From Candidatus Nucleicultrix amoebiphila FS5 (GTDB lineage Bacteria; Pseudomonadota; Alphaproteobacteria; Caedimonadales; Nucleicultricaceae): a stretch of 64,000 nucleotides of DNA. Positions 54,303 through 61,839 of the stretch are shown piece by piece (position 1 is the first letter of the stretch; every line of letters begins with the position of its first letter). The stretch lies in NCBI RefSeq assembly GCF_002117145.1, contig NZ_CP008743.1:868001-932000 (forward strand), in the 5' to 3' direction. The notes under the pieces were generated by a model. It had not been told where the DNA came from. It searched no databases and saw only the letters and a program-made list of their open reading frames with translations. The translations under genes were made by a program, and so were the position numbers.

Positions 54303-55442
54303 ATGACATTTGGCAGTTTTAAAGAAATTTCTGGGCATGGAGAAAGCTACAAATGCTATGTGCCAGGCCACTTAACCAAAAATCTCATCGATATCAGTAA
54401 GTTTCAAGGACTCCTTGATCAAGCCAATCAAGCGTTAGGTAGAATTGACGCGCTCTCTGAATTCATACCCGATATCACTCTCTTTATCTATTTGTACGTA
54501 AGAAAAGAAGCTCTCCTGTCTTCTCAGATTGAAGGAACGCAATCTTCTCTCGCTGACCTCTTTATGTTCGAAAACAATCTCTCTCCTTCTGTAGCAGCAT
54601 CGGATGTAGAAGAAGTAACCAATTATGTAAATGCCATCAATTATGGTCTAAAAAGGATCCAGGAACTCCCCTTCTCTCTAAGGCTCATTAAAGAAATCCA
54701 TAAGGTCTTAATGAAAGGTGTGAGAGGGCAAGATAAAAACCCTGGTGAGTTTCGAATCTCTCAGAATTGGATAGGAGGAAGCCGTCCTGGTAATGCATTG
54801 TATGTTCCTCCTTCCCCTGATTTGGTTATTCCTCTCATGGGCGATCTTGAAAAATTTATTCATTTGGAAGATGCGGGACTTCCCGCTTTAATTAAAATTG
54901 CATTCACTCACGTTCAATTTGAAAGCATCCATCCTTTCCTCGATGGCAACGGAAGAATTGGAAGATTACTTGTGACTTTGTTATTGTGTAACTGGAAAAT
55001 TCTAAAACATCCCGTTTTATATATCAGTTATTTTCTCAAAGCAGAGAGACAAAAGTATTATGACTTATTACAAAAATTAAGAATGGAGAATGATTGGGAC
55101 AGTTGGATTTCATTCTTCTTAAAAGGTATTATTGAATCATGCCAAGATGAAATCTTTGCTACAAAACGTCTCTTAAAAACCCTGCAGGAAGACACACAAA
55201 AAATATCAAGTTTAAGATCTGGCGCAGTAAGAGACGTGTTTGACCATCTCAAAAAACATCCCGTTACAAATATCCCAACAATAAGTGCTCATTTAAAAAT
55301 TACGCAACATACTGTCCTGTCGGCATTAAACAAATTGGAAGAGATGAACATTGTGAGGGAAATCACAGGAAAACAAAGAGGCAAGATTTATACTTATGAT
55401 AAGTATATTCATATTCTTTCCGAGGGGACTGAGCCTTTGTAG
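54303..55442 (+). CDS. Fic-family AMP-transferase-like protein with internal inhibitory motif and C-terminal winged helix
   Basis: A 379-residue Fic protein. The catalytic motif HPFLDGNGRIGR lies at residues 210-221, with the catalytic His and the Mg-binding Asp present. The N-terminal domain carries the inhibitory motif SSQIEG at residues 73-78, matching the (S/T)xxxE(G/N) of self-inhibited Fic enzymes (class II arrangement, inhibitory helix N-terminal). The C-terminal part (about 300-370) looks like a winged helix, with ISAHLKITQHTVLSALNKLEEMNIVREI. It could thus bind its own operator repeats. AMPylation is expected from the motif; the target is unknown. Confidence 0.9.
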   Translation: MTFGSFKEISGHGESYKCYVPGHLTKNLIDISKFQGLLDQANQALGRIDALSEFIPDITLFIYLYVRKEALLSSQIEGTQSSLADLFMFENNLSPSVAASDVEEVTNYVNAINYGLKRIQELPFSLRLIKEIHKVLMKGVRGQDKNPGEFRISQNWIGGSRPGNALYVPPSPDLVIPLMGDLEKFIHLEDAGLPALIKIAFTHVQFESIHPFLDGNGRIGRLLVTLLLCNWKILKHPVLYISYFLKAERQKYYDLLQKLRMENDWDSWISFFLKGIIESCQDEIFATKRLLKTLQEDTQKISSLRSGAVRDVFDHLKKHPVTNIPTISAHLKITQHTVLSALNKLEEMNIVREITGKQRGKIYTYDKYIHILSEGTEPL

Positions 55443-55579
55443 GAGTGCCGTTAATTACATCTGCACGTCTACATCTCATGGAGTGAGAAGAGGATCCTTT
55501 AATGTACCATTGTCGTAGTTAGCCTAAAAAGATCCGCGTATTCCGCTTACCTCTTATTCACAAAATGCTTACCACTATA

Positions 55580-55712
55580 GTGCATATAATACGCAATTAT
55601 TCCCACATTAAGGGTATTACTGCGCTTTATATGCACTAATTCAGTTGCATTAAGTATATTACATATGTCATTATTCTTATATTAGTGGAATTACTGCGAT
55701 TATAATGTACTA
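55580..55712. promoter_or_regulatory. Nested repeats upstream of abiEi, probable autoregulatory operator
   Basis: A large inverted repeat (55580-55595 against 55621-55636; 14 of 16 bases pair, starting GTGCATATAA) has a 25-base loop. A 43-base segment is repeated directly with 74-base spacing (55596-55638 and 55670-55712; both contain TTACTGCG and end ACTA). The second copy ends at the ATG of abiEi. AbiEi proteins studied elsewhere repress their own promoter by binding inverted repeats, so this is the expected operator. Confidence 0.6.
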
Positions 55713-56512
55713 TGTCTACCATATCAGGTCTTGGAAAATTAGATAGGGAGCAACTTTCATCAATTTTGAGGGAAGCAGAAAACGTCATTTCAGTTGAACA
55801 AGCCTCTGAAATTTTAGGAGTTTCTCGACACCTAGCTGGAAAGCAATTAGCTCGATGGTGCAGCAAAGGATGGTTATCTCGCATTAAACGAGGGGTGTAT
55901 ATCCCTGTTCCCCTAGAATCAAAAGTGACTGATGTATCTTTAGAAGATCCATGGATCATCGCAGAAAAGTTATATAGACCTTGCTATGTTGGAGGTTGGA
56001 GTGCAGGAGAATACTGGGGGCTAACAGAGCAAATTTTCCGAACCCTTCTCATTAAAACAACCCAAAAACCGCGCAACCTTCATCCAGTAATGAACGGTAC
56101 ACCCTTTATGCTTATTACAACCTCTCCAAATGCAATGTTTGGGTTGAAACCTGTGTGGAGAGGCCAGATTAAGGTTATGGTATCGGACCCCACGCGAACC
56201 ATTATAGATTTTTTGGTTGACCCTAAAATTGGGGGGGGAATTCGAACAACAACAGATATGCTGAAGGAATATTTGCAATCTGAGCATAAGAATCTTTCTT
56301 TAATGATTGAATATGCTACCCAACTTGCTAATGGAGCTGTTTTCAAGAGGTTGGGATTTTTACTAGAAATGTGTGTTCCTGAAGAAACGGCAACTATTGA
56401 AGCTTGTTCAAAACATCTAACTAAAGGAAAAAGCAAGCTGGACCCTCAATTGAGCGCAGATAAGCTCATAACAAAATGGCGTTTGTGGATACCGGCTAAC
56501 TGGAAATACTAA
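55712..56512 (+). CDS. AbiEi-type antitoxin (type IV toxin-antitoxin)
   Basis: Antitoxin and repressor of an AbiE system. The 266-residue protein opens with a winged helix-turn-helix (SVEQASEILGVSRHLAGKQLARWCSKGWLSRI), followed by KRGVYIPVPLE and a C-terminal domain with YRPCYVGGWSAGEYWGLTEQ, the pattern of AbiEi-family proteins. The start ATG lies within the repeat region. The toxin gene follows one base after the stop. In known AbiE pairs the antitoxin acts on the toxin's effect without direct binding, hence type IV; this is family knowledge. Confidence 0.88.
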   Translation: MSTISGLGKLDREQLSSILREAENVISVEQASEILGVSRHLAGKQLARWCSKGWLSRIKRGVYIPVPLESKVTDVSLEDPWIIAEKLYRPCYVGGWSAGEYWGLTEQIFRTLLIKTTQKPRNLHPVMNGTPFMLITTSPNAMFGLKPVWRGQIKVMVSDPTRTIIDFLVDPKIGGGIRTTTDMLKEYLQSEHKNLSLMIEYATQLANGAVFKRLGFLLEMCVPEETATIEACSKHLTKGKSKLDPQLSADKLITKWRLWIPANWKY

Positions 56513-56513
56513 C

Positions 56514-57719
56514 ATGATCTCTAACAAAAATTTAATGACCTTAGCAGGGGAATTTAGCCTAGATGTGAATGTAGTCGAGAAGGACTACGTACTTGGTTGG
56601 TTACTCGCTGCAATTAATAACCATCGTTTCTTATCTAATAAGTGGATCTTCAAAGGAGGAACATGCCTTAAAAAATGCTATTTTGAGACCTATCGTTTTT
56701 CTGAAGACTTAGACTACACACTAATTGATGAAAGCCAAATTGACGTTGATTTCTTGACGATGTGCTTTAATGATATTGCACCATGGCTTTATGACGTTGT
56801 TGGAATTGAGATTCCCAAAGAAACCATTCAATTCAAAATTAGAGATAATAAAAGGTCTGCTGAAGGAAAGGTTGGCTATATAGGGCCTATGCAGCGTAGA
56901 CGTGCTCCTGCTCGCATAAAATTAGATTTAACTGTGAATGAACTTGTTGTAACAAGCCCAGACCTACGATTAGTTCACCATCCATACAAAGACAATCCAG
57001 AAAGTGGCATTAAAAGTTATTGCTATAGTTTTCCAGAAATTTTTGCCGAGAAGCTAAGAGCATTGGGTGAGCGGGCACGACCAAGAGATTTATATGATGT
57101 CATTCATCTTTTTCGCCATGCTAACCAGGCTGAAACTGGCGAACAGGTCTTTGAAGTTCTCAAGAAGAAATGCGAATTCAAATCCATTTCTGTTCCCACC
57201 CTAACCTTTATGGAAAACCATCCTAAAAGAGACGAACTCAGAGCAGAATGGGAAAACATGTTAGGCCATCAGCTTCCTGCCTTGCCGAATTTAGATGATT
57301 TCTGGCAAGAGTTGCCCAACGTTTTTAATTGGTTGGAAGGTAAAGGCAATAAACTAAAATTGGATTTGTTCCCATTCCAGAAGAAGGATATGGACCTCAC
57401 TTGGCAACCGCCAAGCATGATTAGCCCCTGGAACACAACAATACCTTTAGAATTAATTCGTTATGCTGCAGCGAATCACTTATGCGTGGAAATAACATAC
57501 AAAAAGAAAGATCAAACAATTAAAAACTATTTAATTGAACCATACGAATTAAAAAGAACAAAAGATAGAAAACTATTGTTATTTGCAGTTAAGCTTCCTT
57601 CAAATGAGCCAAGGTCATTTTTAATTGAAGGCATCCAAAGTGTAAAAGCAACCGAGAAGCACTTTACTCCTCAGTATTTTATTGGATTGACGCCTTTCTC
57701 GTTGGGCCGTTCAACCTAA
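56514..57719 (+). CDS. AbiEii-type nucleotidyltransferase toxin with a C-terminal WYL-like domain
   Basis: A 401-residue protein. The nucleotidyltransferase core is clear: FKGGTCLKK near residues 46-54, the metal-binding SEDLDYTL at 63-70, and AEKLRALGERARPRDLYDVIHL near 175-200. AbiEii homologues transfer nucleotides to tRNA 3' ends and stop growth. Most end soon after about residue 280. Here a further part from about 310 to 390 (LIRYAAANHLCVEITYKKK, IEPYELKRTKDRKLLLFAVKL, SFLIEGIQSVKATEKHF) matches the WYL-domain pattern, a ligand-sensing fold in defence regulators. The AbiEii call is firm; the WYL call is by motif. Confidence 0.87.
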   Translation: MISNKNLMTLAGEFSLDVNVVEKDYVLGWLLAAINNHRFLSNKWIFKGGTCLKKCYFETYRFSEDLDYTLIDESQIDVDFLTMCFNDIAPWLYDVVGIEIPKETIQFKIRDNKRSAEGKVGYIGPMQRRRAPARIKLDLTVNELVVTSPDLRLVHHPYKDNPESGIKSYCYSFPEIFAEKLRALGERARPRDLYDVIHLFRHANQAETGEQVFEVLKKKCEFKSISVPTLTFMENHPKRDELRAEWENMLGHQLPALPNLDDFWQELPNVFNWLEGKGNKLKLDLFPFQKKDMDLTWQPPSMISPWNTTIPLELIRYAAANHLCVEITYKKKDQTIKNYLIEPYELKRTKDRKLLLFAVKLPSNEPRSFLIEGIQSVKATEKHFTPQYFIGLTPFSLGRST

Positions 57720-58010
57720 TGTAACGGTTATTTAAGGGGATGCCTAGCTCATCAGGAGGAGGATGTTCTCGTGACGAGAATACTTGGATAGCTTCTCTTC
57801 TGACTACACTAATGCTCTACTAAACAAAAACGCTTAGATATTTCCCAGTGTTGAAAGTTGGATGAGGCTGTCTAATACAGTTGAAAATTCGCAACACTTT
57901 CAGCAATCGCATAACTCATTGTTTTTACGCATAAAAAATTCGATCAAATTTTAATAAATTACGTCGATTCTATGGTAAACTTTTAAAAAAATTTGGGAGA
58001 CACCATAGGC

Positions 58011-59228
58011 ATGCAGTTCGTTAATTCATTGAAAATCCGACGTTTTTCTTTAACAAAACTTTCTTTATTTTTCATAGTTGGGTTGATGTACACACACGGC
58101 GCACAAGCGCGCAATGGTCTTTTCCCTCATTTCGTAGGAACACATGGTATGCTGAGTGGCGCAGGAACGGCGCTTCCTCTTGATGCCTCCAATGTTATTG
58201 CAAACCCCGCACATATTGGACGCTTACCAACGCATGTGGCACTATTCCAAGGCGTTTTTAATCAAGATCAATCTCTAGATTCATCATCAGCCCTTCTTGG
58301 AAATCCGATTGGAAAGCAAAAAAATCGTTATAAAACGCTCTTTGTTAATGATGCGGGATTTAACTATCGCATTAATGAAAAATGGGCTTTTGGTATCGGA
58401 ATGTCTGGGGGGGGCGGCTTTGTTGCCTTCAAGTCTGCGACCAGAAATCCTGGTGCACTCAACCCACCGAACGGCAACTTTGACAATGAAGCTGTTAATC
58501 GCGTCATATTAACTGCGCCAACACTTGCGTATAACCCAACAAAAGGTCAATCGTATGGGATAAGCTTGCTCGTCGGATATTCAGACTTTTGGATGAACTT
58601 AGGCCTCCCCAATGGACAACAGATCAGCGGACAGCTTCAATCCAATAAAGTTTTTGGGGTTGGTGTTCGCATTGGAGGCATGTGGGATGTCAATAAATAT
58701 CTGACGATCGGATCTTCTGCCGCAACGCCTGTTTTCTTTGCAAAGTATAATAAATATCCCGAGTTTCAAGATGCTTATGAAATCCCTGCAACCTTTCGTT
58801 TTGGAATTGCTGTACATTTCAATCCTCAAACAGATTTTGTTTTGGATTTCAAAGGTATTTACTGGGGCAAAGTAAACTTTTTACACAAAAATCTAGGCTG
58901 GGGAAACCAAGCGATTATCTTAACGGGTATTCAACATAAATTTACAGACTCTCTAACAGTCGGCATTGGATACAATTATGGAAAATCGCCGATTTATGAG
59001 AATAAAGTTTTCTTTAATGCTTTGAGTATTCCCTTAGATGAACATCATATCAGCGGAGGTGTTCGTTATAAAGTTACTGAAAGCGTCGAACTCATTGGTA
59101 TTGGTTATTTTATTCCCCATAAAAAAATGACTGATGATGGCACATCCATGCCAGGAGGCGTCAGCAGAGGGGCCACTATAGAAAGTAGAACGATCGGTGG
59201 AACCTTAGGACTTAGAGTTAATTTTTAA
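58011..59228 (+). CDS. FadL/OmpP1-type outer membrane porin
   Basis: Outer-membrane beta-barrel of the FadL/OmpP1 (long-chain fatty acid transport) type. A signal peptide ends near GAQA-R. The early motif GTHGMLSGAGTALPLDASNVIANPAHIGRLP is typical for the family's hatch region. Many alternating hydrophobic strands follow, and the last residue is Phe, as required for barrel assembly. The start at 58011 (405 residues) has GGGAGA ten bases upstream; an in-frame TTG at 57993 lies at that motif. A 7-base perfect dyad (TTCTCGT/ACGAGAA, 57766-57780) lies in the 290-base upstream gap. Confidence 0.85.
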   Translation: MQFVNSLKIRRFSLTKLSLFFIVGLMYTHGAQARNGLFPHFVGTHGMLSGAGTALPLDASNVIANPAHIGRLPTHVALFQGVFNQDQSLDSSSALLGNPIGKQKNRYKTLFVNDAGFNYRINEKWAFGIGMSGGGGFVAFKSATRNPGALNPPNGNFDNEAVNRVILTAPTLAYNPTKGQSYGISLLVGYSDFWMNLGLPNGQQISGQLQSNKVFGVGVRIGGMWDVNKYLTIGSSAATPVFFAKYNKYPEFQDAYEIPATFRFGIAVHFNPQTDFVLDFKGIYWGKVNFLHKNLGWGNQAIILTGIQHKFTDSLTVGIGYNYGKSPIYENKVFFNALSIPLDEHHISGGVRYKVTESVELIGIGYFIPHKKMTDDGTSMPGGVSRGATIESRTIGGTLGLRVNF

Positions 59229-59397
59229 GGTTAATGCGTGAATATCACGGGTTAGTTTGTCCTTAATATGCTTTCAATTTTATTAAGGATAAATTAACCA
59301 CTCCTCTCTAATACTAATTTAACTCTTAGGGTAACAATATCTCCGTATCTGAGAGTATTGAAAAATATTCATCGTATAAATCAGGAGGACTTTCATC

Positions 59398-60246
59398 ATG
59401 TTAGCTCAAGCTCAACCTAAACCTTCAAATCAAAGCGATCCATCTTGGTGGTGGCAGAATCAGGCATCTTCTCGTGCATGGCAAAACCAAGCCCCACAGT
59501 GGTGGTGGCAGAATCAAGCGCCTCAATGGTGGAATTGGCAACATCAAGCCCCCCAACAATGGCATGGCTGGCAGAATCAAGCCCCACAGTGGTGGAACTG
59601 GAATAATCAAGCTCCTCAACAATGGAACAGTTGGCAAAACCAAGCAAACCCCAATTGGTGGTGGCAGAACCAAGCCCCCCAACAGTGGCATGGCTGGCAG
59701 AATCAAGCCCCACAGTGGTGGAACTGGAATAATCAAGCTCCTCAACAATGGAACAGTTGGCAAAACCAAGCAAACCCCAGTTGGTGGTGGCAGAACCAAG
59801 CCCCTCAAGCATGGTGGAATCCAGCATGGAAAGAAGATAATGTAAAAAATTTTCCCGGCTATGGTGGTGGTGATGGACCTGGGTCAAATAATCCTTGGCC
59901 AGCTAATGGGTGGCAAAGTTGGAATTTTTACAAAGGAGAAGGGGCCTGGTGGGCTTCTCAAGGGTTCGCTGTTAAGTATTGGGATAATGACACGGAAACA
60001 ACTATTGAATGCTATATCCCCGGTATTAATGCTGAAAATTGTGAACTAACAACATTTGGAAATGACGTCAGGATTCGTCTTGTTGGTCAAGAAAATCAAG
60101 GCTACATCAATCTTTCTCTTCCTCCTTATGCTGATACAACGCGCATAGCCGCAACTGCTGCTAAGGAGCTTTTGAAGATTACTGTTCCGACACGTGCAGA
60201 AATCACAAGCAACATTAAAAAATTCAAGCCTAGCAAGGCTAAATAA
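59398..60246 (+). CDS. Trp/Gln/Asn-repeat protein with a C-terminal Hsp20-like domain
   Basis: A 282-residue protein in two parts. Residues about 15-145 are repeats rich in Trp, Gln, Asn, Ala and Pro, with units such as WQNQAPQWW and NNQAPQQWNS. A Gly-rich stretch (about 155-175) follows. The C-terminal part (about 185-282) resembles an alpha-crystallin/Hsp20 domain: TIECYIPGINAENCELTTFGNDVRI matches the ADLPG-type block, and LSLPPYADTTRIAATAAKELLKITVP matches the final LP..vd...i.A...G.L.I..P block. No signal peptide is seen. AGGAGG precedes the ATG by nine bases. I know of no named family with this layout. Confidence 0.8.
   Translation: MLAQAQPKPSNQSDPSWWWQNQASSRAWQNQAPQWWWQNQAPQWWNWQHQAPQQWHGWQNQAPQWWNWNNQAPQQWNSWQNQANPNWWWQNQAPQQWHGWQNQAPQWWNWNNQAPQQWNSWQNQANPSWWWQNQAPQAWWNPAWKEDNVKNFPGYGGGDGPGSNNPWPANGWQSWNFYKGEGAWWASQGFAVKYWDNDTETTIECYIPGINAENCELTTFGNDVRIRLVGQENQGYINLSLPPYADTTRIAATAAKELLKITVPTRAEITSNIKKFKPSKAK
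59541..59810 (+). repeat. 126-base tandem DNA repeat inside the Trp/Gln-repeat gene
   Basis: Two consecutive copies with a period of 126 bases (42 codons) are almost identical: for example GCCCCACAGTGG occurs at 59581 and 59707, and CAAGCCCCCC at 59545 and 59671. Within each copy are shorter, less exact repeats of about 9-11 codons. Near-identity at synonymous positions indicates a recent duplication, so the copy number is likely to vary between strains. Confidence 0.9.
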
Positions 60247-60256
60247 AGAAACTCAT

Positions 60257-60293
60257 AAAAAAGGCTGAACCCATGAAGAGCTCAGCCTTTTTT
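60257..60293 (+). terminator. Rho-independent terminator after the Trp/Gln-repeat gene
   Basis: AAAAAAGGCTGA (60257-60268) pairs perfectly with TCAGCCTTTTTT (60282-60293) around a 13-base loop. It begins 11 bases after the stop codon. The A run at the foot of the stem also makes it usable from the opposite strand. Confidence 0.85.
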
Positions 60294-60338
60294 GTATAGA
60301 GTTAACAAGAACATATATATTTAGAATTCATAGTAAAA

Positions 60339-61589
60339 ATGAAGAAAATACTCTTATTGTGTGCAGTACTAGAAACTTTTTTATCAACACCTGTTTTTTC
60401 TTCTGCTATTGGAATAACGCCAGATCCTGGACAGCACATATTCCAAAATGTCACAAAAATAGATGATGGACTATATACATCTCCTATGACAGATCAACCA
60501 GGGTTACGTCTTGTCATGGAGAAAATTACTGGCTTTAATATAGTTGCATGGAAAAAATATCTTGAAGTTCAAAACGCTCCTCGCGTAGTAGGCGCAGTAA
60601 AAAGTTTAGTAACTGGCACAGGGAAACACGTACAAAAAGGTAATATATCTGATGGCTCTGGCTATGCGCTTAGAGTTTTAAACAGTGTTTCAATAGAATC
60701 AAATGAAGTGTGGATGGCTTACATCACATCAGATTCAACGGCACGTCACATAACACTGCCCATCGATTATCAAGCAGGAAGAGAATATATGTTTCGAGAT
60801 AAAAGCTCTTTCCCCTACAATCTTAAAATGTATATGACAGTGACTTCTTCTCCTAATGCTTTGCTCACATCACACCTTGGCATAACGGTATCTGCCGAAG
60901 GTGTTTTCACTGGACGACCAAAGGGAGTTTCCGTAGATTTGCATGCCTTTGCAGCTAAAGTTATGTTGATAAGAAACCCTAAACGTCGCTTCATGGTCAA
61001 CGCTCCCGTTGAAGCCATGACGCAAATTTTGACGAAAGCGTTGCCTTCGGATTCTCTTTCTATGGGAACAAGAGAAATGCAAGATCATATAAAAAAGTAT
61101 GATTATATGGAATTAAGCGAATTAAAGGAACAACACCCAGAAATTTATCAAAAAATTCTAGAAAAAAGCAAACAAGAAACAGATCGAGAAATGGAAAAGC
61201 TTTCTATCAATGAAGCTGAAAGAAAAGGAGTATACGATAGACTTTTGCAAAAAAATTTGCACGAGTCTTTCGAAGAGTTTAAAACGCCTTGGAATTGGGA
61301 CAACGTCCACAAAGAAGCACCAGGCGACTTAGAGATGCAACGCATACTGTCTCGTGAGAAAATGCACAAGCGTATGAGTGATCATCCTCCTATTATTTCT
61401 ACCCAGGGAAAAAGTTTAACATCAATGAGTCACGGGATAACCATTTCTCACCCGGCTTCTCAATTTCACTTGGAAGTTAAGAAAGGCGATAAAGATTACA
61501 ATTGGCTTTCTACAAGAGTCTTTGATCCTGCTACGTCTGCGCAGCATCCAATAGCAGTGGACTTAAATAAATTAGCCCATTCAAAATAA
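60339..61589 (+). CDS. Exported protein of unknown function
   Basis: I do not recognise this 416-residue protein. It starts with a signal peptide (MKKILLLCAVLETFLSTPVFSSA, cleavage likely near residue 21-23). A mostly beta-rich N-terminal half runs to about residue 220. A highly charged helical region with coiled-coil character (ELKEQHPEIYQKILEKS and MEKLSINEAERKGVY) lies at about 245-330. A His/Ser-rich C-terminal part follows. Export and lack of enzymatic motifs fit a structural, adhesive or host-directed protein, but this is speculation. It follows a terminator, so it has its own promoter. Confidence 0.7.
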   Translation: MKKILLLCAVLETFLSTPVFSSAIGITPDPGQHIFQNVTKIDDGLYTSPMTDQPGLRLVMEKITGFNIVAWKKYLEVQNAPRVVGAVKSLVTGTGKHVQKGNISDGSGYALRVLNSVSIESNEVWMAYITSDSTARHITLPIDYQAGREYMFRDKSSFPYNLKMYMTVTSSPNALLTSHLGITVSAEGVFTGRPKGVSVDLHAFAAKVMLIRNPKRRFMVNAPVEAMTQILTKALPSDSLSMGTREMQDHIKKYDYMELSELKEQHPEIYQKILEKSKQETDREMEKLSINEAERKGVYDRLLQKNLHESFEEFKTPWNWDNVHKEAPGDLEMQRILSREKMHKRMSDHPPIISTQGKSLTSMSHGITISHPASQFHLEVKKGDKDYNWLSTRVFDPATSAQHPIAVDLNKLAHSK

Positions 61590-61836
61590 ATATTTATTAA
61601 ACGAGGGAAGAACACCCGCTTAACTTTTTTCCTGCGGTCTTCCAAATTTAACTTTACAATAAATAGTAATGGATATGAGAAGATCCCCACAGAAACCAAT
61701 ATCATCACCCTATAATCCAAATTTTGAAAGAGAATCTGTGTCAAGAAATTCATCTGACCATAGATACTTAAGATACACAGAACATAAAATTTACCTAAAA
61801 AAGGTTTCGAATTTAATTGCCATCACTTAGCTCTAA
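61590..61836 (-). pseudogene. Possible remnant of a membrane-protein gene
   Basis: Downstream of the ABC-F gene on the same strand, a frame without its own clear start encodes a hydrophobic stretch (about 61828-61610). It includes FLGKFYVLCILSIYGQM and then LVSVGIFSYPLLFIVKL, followed by a basic segment. It runs on into the end of the neighbouring exported-protein gene. This looks like two membrane helices from a decayed gene, but no family is recognised. I see no other gene in this gap. Confidence 0.3.
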
Positions 61837-61839
61837 AAC

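Noticed and set aside
53869-57720. tRNA-anchored integrated element with attachment sites
   Set aside because: I looked for a repeat of the tRNA-Asn 3' end downstream of the AbiE pair and for an integrase gene and found neither.
59541-59810. CRISPR-like appearance of the repeats
   Set aside because: The repeats are head to tail inside a coding frame with a period of 42 codons and have no unique spacers.
59417-59887. Long minus-strand frames opposite the Trp/Gln repeat
   Set aside because: Repeat units read without stops in several frames; the plus-strand frame has the ribosome site, terminator and Hsp20-like domain.
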